Positions 13,410 to 23,947 of a stretch of DNA of 64,000 nucleotides are shown one piece after another (position 1 is the stretch's first letter; every line of letters begins with the position of its first letter). The DNA is taken from NCBI RefSeq assembly GCF_025370935.1, contig NC_133494.1:11841144-11905143 (forward strand), in the 5' to 3' direction. Both the position numbers and the translations under genes were made by a program. The notes beneath the pieces were generated by a model that was not told the origin of the DNA, ran no database searches, and worked only from the letters and a program-made list of their open reading frames with translations. This DNA is from Choristoneura fumiferana. Taxonomy: Eukaryota; Arthropoda; Insecta; Lepidoptera; Tortricidae.

Positions 13410-14012
13410 CCTTATTCATAAAAAATCCTTAATTGAGGTTTGATCGGTCTGTTACTTAGCAGACTGATTAAGCTTGTCAGACGGTTGTCAAGAAGTATGA
13501 TTCATAAACGCTTGCTAGCAGTCTGCTAGTTGTTGAGCTGCTGATAGACGGATTGGACGCGTTATGTTGGCCATCTTGACAAATCAAAGAAAAAAAATGG
13601 ACTCATCGATAATAAAAAAAAATTGACAGCAATGACAGCAAATTAGCAGGAAAAAAAAAATCATTTCCGATCCGCATGTTTATGTTGTACCTAAGTGCAA
13701 AAAGCCGTAATTATGTTAATCATCTATTTTTTTTCATATTTACAGTAATAAATACCTAATTTAGAGGATTTTTAAATACAAATTCCTGAAAATGAATTTT
13801 CCTGTTTTTTTTTTAATCTGCGTAACCCTCCCTTCACTAAAAATATCTTCGGTATGGTTTTTTGCTCTTGTCAAAGTCAGCTGTTCAAACTTGTGGCGGC
13901 CATTTTGCGACTTAGCAGGGAGATAAAGGAGGGTCTACGGTCCTCTAACTTTAGCAGAGCCTTGATCGACTGATTAGCGCTAACAGACGTTTATGAATCA
14001 TGTTTTTTAGCA
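13410..14012. repeat. AT-rich element bounded by TTCATAAA-type inverted ends
   Basis: It starts CCTTATTCATAAAAAATCC and ends GACGTTTATGAATCATG. Internal pieces (CAGACTGATTAAGC; CTTGCTAGCAGTCTGCTAG; CTGATTAGCGCTAACAGACG) repeat in inverted form. It is probably a non-autonomous transposon with an internal duplication. Limits are approximate. Confidence 0.45.
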
Positions 14013-14769
14013 TCGGCCTTCAAGCCTTCTTGAATAAAAAAAAATAGAAATACATACAGTAAAGAGTAAAACTTACATTAAGGTGCAACATTCACCTGAA
14101 GGTTGTCGCGTATAACGAGATAGGTAATGATATTGTAAACATCTTTCGGGTCGTAGATAGAAAGAACATTTGATCATAACACGTGTATGTACTTTTGATT
14201 AAATCTCAATTTAAAAATCCTCCCTCGTCCTATTCGGCCCGATACAAAACACGTTACTTAGGCAAAAAGACCCCTAACTTTTGGATTAAAAATCACGAAT
14301 AAATACGTATGATCGCACGTTACATGAGTAATGACTAAATTTATGATATTAAGCTTTTCCACCGTACCTAAACCTAACTAAAGTATTTTGATTCATGATT
14401 CATATTTTGAAGATGTAAATCGAATTTACAACACGGATTTCAAGTTAAATGCAACCTACTTTCAGAGCTTAAGTGATGAAAAAATAGATTACTTTCTATC
14501 TGAATTTCCCTTGAGATAACGCGAAAATGTAGGCAACCTGGTGGGAATCAAGTTGTTACGGCGCCACACCACTGTAAGGTTGTCAGGCTTGCCCTCCTTC
14601 GGAACCTTCAGACCTTTCAAAGCATAGGACGCTGACATTTACTAGTAATTATGCTACGAGTATATTCCACAAGCCACGTGAGAGACCAAATAAGTGATAA
14701 TGAAACTTCGTCTTTTTCAAGCATAAAATTCTGCTGGAATCCTAACACTAGATCTGATCTCTAGATTTA

Positions 14770-14885
14770 GGGGCTGTTACACCATCCATTGATTAGTGGT
14801 CTCTATTTGTTTTGTTCGAATAGACGGAGAAGGCATCACATTTAACTGTCAGTTAACACTAATCAATGGATGGTGAAACAGCCCC
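14770..14885. mobile_element. MITE with GGGGCTGTT...CAGCCCC ends
   Basis: A 116-bp element whose ends are inverted repeats of about 35 bases (GGGGCTGTTACACCATCC and GGATGGTGAAACAGCCCC). It is flanked by a TTA duplication (14767-14769 and 14886-14888). The 3-bp TTA target fits a PIF/Harbinger-type element. Confidence 0.75.
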
Positions 14886-14889
14886 TTAA

Positions 14890-17800
14890 GCTCCAAAATA
14901 TACCTCTAGATCTGAGTAGGTATATACCAACTGCTTGTATAGTTTTTATTTAACTCGCAATAATGTTTCTATGTTACTTAAAAAATTAATATGCTATCCG
15001 CCACAAACCTTGCAAGTGAATTTTGATCCAATTCCAGCGGTCAGATTGTCTTGTAGTTTGGTGCGTGTATAGAATAGAGCTCCGTTTAAAAAATAGATAA
15101 TAAGGAGCAAAATACTAGCAAGCAATGGAAGTTAGGAACTGTAACTGGTGGCTGAAATTATACGATTTAATACAGATTGCGATTCCGGTTCTTGTTTGAT
15201 TGTAGGTTCTTGGGATCATAATCATGTTAAAGAGACTCAATGTAGCATAATAAATGAGACGAAAACAAAAAAAAAACCATTTGCAAGCGTAAAATTCTTG
15301 TAGAAAAATAAGTCCTTGCAAAGACAGTATAGAGTCGGAACCAGGAATACGTCAGTTCGTAACAAAGTAAACCTCACAATGTTAGCACAGGAAACGATTT
15401 GTGGAAATCTATGCGACGGAAACGGACGTTAAGTTAAACTTTTGATAAAACATCACACCAAAAATACTCACTCATGAAAACGTCAACGAACAATTCCAAT
15501 TTGTCTTGTTGCACTGTTATCGAAACTTGAACAGAACAGTCTGTTTTAGGCATTTCACTGGATTACAATAACATGAGGGATCGTTGAGGGCGTGAGAATT
15601 TACGATTTACTACACTGTTTTGATGCGAGACGGGCCGGTCGGTGGGTGGTGGCTACGGTACGGTACGGGACGCGAGTGCCGGTCGCGTGGCTGCACCCGA
15701 GTGCAGGCGTGCACTGTGCCGCGAGACTGAACGTCGCTCCCCGGCCTGTCCCAATCCTCCCCGATAACCTTAAATTAGATTAATTGTATCTGGCTGATTC
15801 ACACGAACGCGTGCCCCGCGACGCATCGCTGTGTTCGTGACACCAGAATAATGCGTTAGCTTAAATTAAAACATAAACATATTTGTCGCGCAAACGTTGA
15901 ATGTAATCTTTCAACATTTGTTACCATGCATCGACCTCTCGACGTGTCGGTGAGAAATCTTATTCTGAAAAATTCGATCGACTTCGATTTTATAATAATA
16001 AAATGAGATTGTATTTTTAAAGCATAAAAAAGTAACAGCGGCAATTTTCTTGGACATGTAAACGATAATCGGTAACGGGAATCGATGGAAGCTGGCTAGT
16101 CCGGCGATCAAAGGCCGGCGTTACTGTATAAAAATCAACACATTTGTTTATTTGATCTGCGCATAACGGTCGAAAAGCTCGCCTCGACGGCACCCATGAA
16201 AATATTACGACTATTATTTACTTTAACGCTGTGCTGTTCTTACCACATTGACGTCGGCCTGACTCAGCAGGGCAGGCCGGGGAACTATGCGGGATATTTA
16301 TCGAGGACCGTATTACGCATGCGACAAAGTTTCACTTAATTTTCAATCTCACGAGAAATTACCACCGTTGTAAAGAAAACTTGGCACAAGAACCTTAACA
16401 GAATCATTAAAACTTTAAAGTGCAAACAAGAAGCACATTGCCAAATACGAAGAGCGTGATCCCTAGAGTAGGAAAACAATAAGTGGTCAGTGTGATGTTT
16501 TGTATCGAACTGGAATTCGGCCAAACAAGTTGAGATTTTAGACTTTGGTTTTTAAAGTGAAACTTTTTTTTGTGCCATAAGAGTTAAGAAAACAAACGTT
16601 AAGGATATCGTGAGGTTTCGTATTTATCTCGAATTTAATACCTATTATTAGTGCGTATTTTTCCACACAATACGAAGGCGACGTTTGTCTGCGCGGCGCA
16701 CGCGCCGGCCGGAAGCGGCGGGTAAACACAAGACGATCCGTCTAGCCATCTGCGACGATCGATATTGAAGCGACATGTGCTTTTAACGTATTCTCCTGCT
16801 TGTGTAATGCTCACTAAAATAACCAAGTTATTTGTTCTTCACTGCGCAACTTGATGCTTTAAAGCAAAGATGGAGAAGTACCTACATTGCAATGACTTTC
16901 AAAGAGCAAAGAGATTCAGTTTGATGATAGAAGAATCTAACTTAAATAAACATTTAGTAACATAGTGATATTAATAAATACCTCGGTTAACACTGTGTTA
17001 TAATTAGTGGCTTCTAGAAAAGCAAATCAAACAGTTGAATGCACGTTGATCACCACTTAAATGGCAACACGAATAGAAAACGCTTCCTGGACACGACACG
17101 AGCGGGTTACCGAGAATAAAATAAGGAACCGATGTTAACCAACAAGCAACCCCGTTCCCGATCTAACAATACTTCGGTTGCGATCGGTCGTTGGTCCCGA
17201 ACGTTTCCTAGAAGGTAAGCGGACACAGTCTAAAATAGTCCACTGCCTCTTCCGAGACGTGACTCATGCCGGGACCGACCGGACCGCATCTGGACCGCGC
17301 TGCTGTATATCCTGATATAATAATGCAACCGCAGCACGCCGAATAAAACGCAAGGGCTTTGTAGAAAGACAGTGGCGCCGCTGTTTTTTGTCATGTCGAA
17401 CTTAGCAAAGAAAAGGCGTAGTGAGGTAGAATACTCAATTTAGTCGCCAAAGGCGATATTAATTACAATTACTCTGAAAGACAATAACAGCATCAAATAA
17501 TTTCTGAAGATGGGACTAGAGTAAATGCAGTTGCATAAAAAGTATGTCATCGTAAATCAATACATCATGGATTAAGCTTAAGCGTGACGGATGACACCAG
17601 TCCTAAGTCCGGCAGTGGGCGTTTATTAGTGTGATGTAGCTATTAAATGTCAGATAAGTTTCTTATACGCCATAAACAAGTTTATAGTCAATTAAAACTG
17701 GCACCTGATGATTTAACCGACACCTGCAAATCTCATACAGGAAAATGGCAACAGAAAATCATTGTAAGAAAAAATCAACCGTTGAATACAATTTCAACGA

Positions 17801-19018
17801 AGCGTCAATATTTTTGAATGTGTGAAATACGAACAGCGAAAAAATTTGCGAGTTGATTTTCCTCTTATCCCGAAATTATATTCTGAGGATAATCAGTCAT
17901 ATTGTCTGTTAAAGCGGAATGAACAAGACACAAACACAATAAACACAGACTACAGACACAGGCACACAGGCAAAAAATTCTTTTTGAACCATTAGCCCAA
18001 GTTTTTTTACAACAACTACCTACCTCTAGGTACGTCATACACGGACTTACTTTTGACATACAGATTAATTAGGTACAATTAGATTTAAGAGATAAAATAT
18101 TGATAGTATGGAGTGGAACTTTGGTAAATCTGTGCATATGTAAGTATAACGTTTCCACCAGATAGCTAGGCGAGGATACTCGCACCCTCTAACAAGTCTA
18201 ACACATACAGCTAAAAGGGAGGAAAGTTTATAAAATGGAATAAAACTTCAAAGCCCGCAAAAAATAGACCATGCGAGTCATAATTTTAAAAATAAGCTTT
18301 GAATTGACACCTGAAAGATTGATAGGAGAACGACAGTTCTGTCCTTGTTTATCCCGACGCTGAATCAGACGAAAACTTTGTGAAAAAAAAAACGTAAACA
18401 CCCGTTTGAGATGTTTACATAGAATAGGGAGTTCTATTTCAAACAGATATACCAAGGAAGTTGGATATTATTGTATAGCTGAGCGGTGACTAAGCGCCTG
18501 ATATTTGAGTGCCGGTATTCGCTCTCGGGTCGCGACGAATCTCAAACTTCTAGGAACCGCTGTATTTGTATACACATGCGTTTTTATGAGTACCAGCAAC
18601 GGCTATTAAGAATCGCAAAAGTATGCAATGAACATTATGCGTGTGAAGTGCGGATAAACGGGTCTATAGTTTAGGTAATTAAATTTAAATAATCATTAAC
18701 AGGAGCTGGGTTTTATTTTCAGCATTTGTTCATGGTTTCGAGTATTAATGTTAAAACAAAACCACTTGACTAAATTTGTGAAATTTAAATTTTAGTAAAC
18801 AATACTTTACAAATTGCCTCGGATCTGGGTGCCGTCGTTTGTTTTTTATCCGCATTAACCCTTAATCTCGTAGAGGCGATTTAGCGACCACTTGCATTGA
18901 GTTGGTAACTGAACCTTATTAATTTCGTAAAACGTCCCAATTTCCATTGTAATTATTGAAAATACGACTCTTTGTCAGGTATGTATTCGATAGCTGCTTT
19001 AGATTCTGTGGTAGTATG
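14890..19018. other. No gene proven; few repeats, several GC islands
   Basis: Islands at about 15620-15760, 16680-16760 and 17230-17310 interrupt AT-rich sequence. Almost no recognised repeat is present in these 4 kb, unlike the rest of the window. The short frames do not resemble known proteins. Confidence 0.4.
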
Positions 19019-19019
19019 C

Positions 19020-19180
19020 TCCAATAAATGGGGCCTTACAATACAATACAATACAATACAAAGACTCTTTATTGTACACCAGACATAGTAAGCGATACAG
19101 AAAACAAATTATTAAAATTACAAGGTGAGCAATAGGCGGCTTTATCGCTTAAGAGCGATCTCTTCCAGGCAACCTTTTTT
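19020..19180 (-). mobile_element. 3' end of a non-LTR retrotransposon
   Basis: The minus strand reads AGGTTGCCTGGAAGAGATCG, CGATAAAGCCGCC and GTGTACAATAAAGAGTC (a poly(A)-like AATAAA), then a (TTGTA)n tail at 19037-19060. This is a standard lepidopteran LINE 3' untranslated end. The copy is 5'-truncated. Confidence 0.7.
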
Positions 19181-19772
19181 ACAGAAAGAAGGAAGGACTA
19201 GTTTACAACAGGTTAAGGGTTAAAGGGCTATTAAGGGTTAAAGCAAGGATAAAATGAAACAATATATACATACAGTCGAACATAGAAGCCCCTCCATTTT
19301 TGAAGTCAGTTTGAAAATTAAAAGCATGACAGTACGAGCAAAAGACTGTCCTCGAAGACCCTCGCATCTTCGCTAGCCCAAACACTTCCTTACAACTTAA
19401 AAAAACGAATGCCTAACAACCGCAATCCGTCAAAGTTAAAGAACAAACTGTATACTTAAACAAAAGAACAGCAGTTATCCGTTCCACGAACGACAGCGAC
19501 TAGCAAAGCTGTGAGTCACCATAACATCGTGTCCTGGCAAAAGGACTTGGGCTATTTCGGAGCGGTTACTCACGTGCAATGATGCATTGCTAGCCGATCT
19601 TGCTGATGCAATAAAGCAAGTGAAGCAGCGTTATTAAACTGGGAACGGTTTAGTTTAATTGGTTGATCTGCAAATAATGAGAAGGCGAACATCATGCTCG
19701 CTATGGATGACAATGTAATGTTACGCATAATGTTCGTGGGCGACTGAGCGTTTTCAAAAAAAGTGTGAAAAA

Positions 19773-19798
19773 GTGTGTGTGTGTGTGTGTGTGTGTGT
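19773..19798. repeat. (GT)13 microsatellite
   Basis: A perfect run of GT dinucleotides. Other simple tracts are (TA)n at 12961-12981, (ATT)n at 45801-45821, (AC)n at 31222-31254 and (TA)n near 30030-30050. Confidence 0.95.
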
Positions 19799-20520
19799 CT
19801 TTCAAAATGTATTTGATTTTATCATACTCATTTTTTGAGCCAATTTTAAGAAGCCCGTACCTAGTGAAAAACACGTTACAAAACTGACGTTTTTGTATAC
19901 GAGATTTTTTTATCAAGTATTGAAATCGATTGTGCTCTTGATTCGGAGTAGAAACCATTTTTCTAAAATTAAAAAAAAAAAACTTTTTTTGTGAAAATGC
20001 CCTCGTAAAGTTTAGTTTACTGCGTATAGTAAATATAGTGCTTATTTTATTATACATTTCAGTAGAGAGGATGTTTTTTATGGAAATTATAAAACCCCTT
20101 TTAAACGAATAGAAATTTTATTTAAAAATTTGAAAATCAGTGAAACAACTGATGGTTGGATAGCCGTCAAAAATATGCGAACTCGGCCCAGCATATGTGA
20201 TATGCAGCGTCCTCCGTGAGCTCCAATACTCATTACTGAAAATGTGAGATACCTTCCGACTGCAATAAGCTACTTGTTATAGATAGTGATGTGAGATGAA
20301 TTTGTTTTCCTTAAAATATTAGACCGTGGCAGTATTTACTGAAACTCCCAATTATTTACTATATGACATTTCTAAGATATTTTCGATTTTTCTCAACTCA
20401 TATTACACCGTGGCCCAAAAATACGTTGCCAAAGAATTGTCGGAAAATGTTTTTATTGCTTACACAAATTTTACTATATGACATTAAAAATTAAAACTAA
20501 AATATTAAAAAAAAATCAAT

Positions 20521-21400
20521 TCAAATATCCGCCTTTGGTTTGATTGATACACATATGCAAACGTTTTTCAAAATTATCGACGATATACCGCAGCTCTTCC
20601 ACGCAGATATTTTTGCCCACTCTTTGGTGAGCGTTGCTGTCAGAGGGTCTACACTTTGGTGTTTATTAGCACAGGCCCTTGCTTCTAAAATTGTCCACAA
20701 ACTATAATCCATTGGAGTTTAGATCAGGCTTTTGAGCTTATGAAACCGGGTTAATTGTCTTTACACCACTGCCGCACTCTGCGGGCCCTGTGAGATGGGG
20801 CAGAGTCCTGTTGGAATATCCAAAATGTCGTCATTGTTGTCAAATTGTTGCCAAAATGTCGTCGACTCCAAGGAAGAAGTACGGCTTCAAGAACAACTGT
20901 TTTGTATATTTCTTGGTTACTTTTAACGCCTTTTTCTATGAATACAAGAGGAGTTTTACCTGTGAGGCAAGTAACAGAATCATAACAAATTCCTGGTTTT
21001 GGGGTTTTGGTTATTATATGCCTGTGATTATAAGCCTGTTCAATGCAAAAAAGTTTTTCATCTGAAAAAACAATATTGTCCCAATTTTCAGTTGCGGCAC
21101 CCTGCTTGATAACACAACATCTGTCAAGGCGAGTTTTTTATCTTTATCTTCAAGGAGCTGTTGCTTTACGCAGCTTGTACGCTCTCAATTTGAGGTCATT
21201 AGCTACAATACGTTGCACCTTCGAACGACTTACACCCAGCTCCAGAGCCATTTTTCGTACTTTGGTCCGTGGATTACGGTCAAGCCGTTTCTTGACAATG
21301 TTCCGGAGTCTGAGAGCCCTTAACAGTCCTCTTTCTTCCTCTTCTTGGACGGTCTGCGGCATGCCCGAGCTCATTGTACCGCTTAATAGTCTTGGAAACT
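20521..21400 (-). pseudogene. Relic of a Tc1/mariner-superfamily transposase
   Basis: The N-terminal helix-turn-helix is readable at 21374-21150 (KKRLDRNPRTKVRKMALELG, then VSRSKVQRIVANDLKLRAY). The C-terminal end is readable at 20712-20521 (MDYSLWTILEARACANKHQS, then VDPL and EWAKIS). The catalytic middle is broken by frameshifts and stops. Terminal inverted repeats were not delimited; the copy is dead. Confidence 0.7.
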
Positions 21401-21474
21401 AATTGACGACCTAACTATCTCACCATGTCGTTGTCCGGCGTTGTATAAGGAAATTATTGCTTTTCGTTAAGACA

Positions 21475-21590
21475 CTATCGATAGTCCACTATCGATAGTG
21501 TTTCGATAGACTATCGATAGTTTCAACAAAAGCGGTAGTTATCGATAGTATCGATATTATTGCTGTCTAATAATGCAAAACTATCGATAC
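21475..21590. repeat. Cluster of six TATCGATA palindromes
   Basis: Exact TATCGATA octamers start at 21476, 21490, 21512, 21540, 21549 and 21582, with a TTTCGATA near 21501. TATCGATA is the core DREF site (DRE) in Drosophila. Whether it acts here or is part of a transposon end is unknown. Confidence 0.85.
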
Positions 21591-21609
21591 TATTGAATAC
21601 TTTCGTTAG

Positions 21610-22545
21610 TTTTTTAGGGCCTGAACAGTAGAGGCAAGTCACTTGCTCAGGGGCGATGTTGCATCCTTCACCAGGGTGTTTTTGTGCTCACTTGAAACAG
21701 CGGGCATCGGAGCGGCACTGGGCCTGAATGTGGCCAAAACTCAGGCATTTTCGACATTGGATTGTTGGGAGAACGTATACTTCGACCTTCAGCAATGTAT
21801 ATAAAGCAAAGACTTTCTCAGGAAGTTTTTGACCTTCGACAGTTTGAGTTGGAACCCAGCATGGAGGACCTCCCTCATTGGTTACTTTACGTTGGAGGCG
21901 TCGGCCTTTGAGGATTTTGCCATGTCCGTCTTAAATGTCAGTCGCATCAACAAATTCTTCCAACGACCAGTCGACTGGTAAGCCACGAATCAAACCCATA
22001 CGGGAAACATTGTATGTTGGGATGTGGGCTTTATATTTATGTCTGGACAAGCAGAGGATTTCTAAGATGTTATTAGCATCCACAGCGGTCATAAATTCTA
22101 CCGAGACACGGTTTCTGCCTACGGACTTTATACCATCTTTTTTTTATATTTTGTATGCTATCTCTGGCAAAAGCGAGGCTAACCTTGATAGTTTGTAGTG
22201 AGATGCCCGAGTTGCTAGACTGCGTCTCGGGAGATATGTACGATGAATCGGCTACTATCATAATGCCGTATTTGCGGGAGTCCTCGTCTAAGTCAGGGTG
22301 TTTGTAAATGCTTGCTATAGATGCATTGTCGGCATCCGTTCCCTGCATCACCTTTTTCCCTTTAGGTTCAGAAGTTACGAACGGCGATTGTACCAAGTAC
22401 CAAGAAACAAAGGCTACGCTTTCGTGTAATATTTTGCGTGTCCATCTCCATCGAGTTCATGGAGCTACCACCGCCCGGATCCGGGGGCTCCTCGTCCCCC
22501 TCCAAACCTTTGGCCCTTGGCCAACCGGACAGATGAGTTATTGAG
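21610..22545 (-). pseudogene. Relic of a LINE ORF1 (gag-like, CCHC knuckles)
   Basis: The minus strand at about 21760-21680 encodes a CCHC knuckle (CRKCLSFGHIQAQC) after VYVLPTIQ. A second knuckle follows, in which one cysteine position is a TGA stop. Upstream (22396-22073) is a 107-residue open stretch containing SLAFARDSIQNIKKRWYKV. Several frame changes separate the pieces. Jockey-type elements carry such ORF1 proteins, which bind nucleic acid. Confidence 0.6.
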
Positions 22546-23194
22546 TTAGATCAATATTATGTACTAATTAAAAACCACCACCAGAGAGTTAATTAGGAAG
22601 GAAAGTTATTTGAAAGGAAATATAACCTAAAAATTGAACAGACTCACTGCACGGCGCTTCTGGACAGATGTCTTGTGGTGCCTGTGCCTGTCTGTCACTC
22701 ACCTTCAGTCATTATTAAAGGTGAAATTGTTAAATTCACAAACTTGACGAGAGACATTGACATGACACATAAGAGAGAAAAAAAAAATAATCTTCTTTTG
22801 CTCAATTTACGAGTTAAAAACACTTAAGTTACGCACTTCAAAATTACGAGCTATATAGGGACCTTACATTGTTTTACTGCGCGTTATTAATTACATTAAT
22901 TCTCGATTGTCTTTTAATTACTAAGAGTTAGGCCAATAGTGTCTCGGAGAAATTAACTTCATGTGACCTGTTGGTTGTATATTCCTTTAAAGTTAACGGA
23001 ACTTGAAAATAACAATGTATTTCGTCTTAATTCTGTTATTAAAAAAATACGTAAAAATGTACTTTTCCTTTGTAATATTTGGGAATAGAACTTGTAAAAA
23101 TAAATGTTACTCGTAGCGCCATCTAGTGAAGCATTTCTAGAAACATCAGTTCCTAGAACTGTTTTTCAATAATTACTGTTTATCAACCAATATG

Positions 23195-23395
23195 GTTAAG
23201 ATTGGTTTTTTGGAATCTTTTTGTATTTTTTGTTTCAATTCCAAATTTTTAGTTTTACGGTCGGTCGGTCGTTGACCATCAGTGGTGTAGCGGTATAGCA
23301 CGCGGTACGGAATACCGAGGACCTGGGTTCGATTCCCAGTGATGTTCTTATTTTTCTGGTTTTTCTGCGCATCTATATTTCAGTTTGTATTTTCA
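23195..23395 (+). mobile_element. tRNA-like repeat, family B
   Basis: It contains A box TGGTGTAGCGG and B box GGTTCGATTCC (23284-23336) and then TTTTTCTGGTTTTTCTG. A 5' segment, GATTGGTTTTTTGGAATCTT, is shared with the copy at 40323. The tRNA fold is imperfect (five-base anticodon loop), so I call a derived repeat and not a tRNA gene. Confidence 0.65.
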
Positions 23396-23947
23396 ACCAA
23401 TATGGTATTTGACTACTTTGTATATGTTTTTTAAATTAAAACAACACAATGCCTGTTATCAAATAGAGAAACAATTTTTAAGCTACCTTTACAAATAACA
23501 AAGTTATAAAGGTTTGAAATTCAAGATTAGACAGAGAAAGACATACTGGTATGTGACGTCACACGCTAGTAGCGCCATACTTGCTGCATAGAGAAAAGCG
23601 TTTGAGAAAGAGACAGGTATATAGATTTTTCAAAAAATCACTAAATCCAATTTTCAACCGATTTAAGTTTTCTCTTCGCTAAACACTGTCTGTACATCTA
23701 TATTTTCATAATAATATTAAGATATGGCAAATCCAGGAGTTATCAAATACCGTATTATTTTGACAGTTGCAGAAAGTACGATGATGATGATGACATTATG
23801 TCCGTTATCATATTTAAATTGATTAAAATATCATCATCATTTAGATAAAACAAACACTCAAAGTATTCCACAATTTCTAGCTACTCTATATCTGACACAG
23901 TGATGATACATTTCGAAGCGCCCTGAAAATTAAATGATAAAACTTAC

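Noticed and set aside
23280..23345. Possible functional tRNA gene
   Set aside because: A and B boxes and the T arm are good, but the anticodon arm has a five-base loop, the sequence recurs with long shared flanks, and no standard cloverleaf forms; it is a tRNA-derived repeat.
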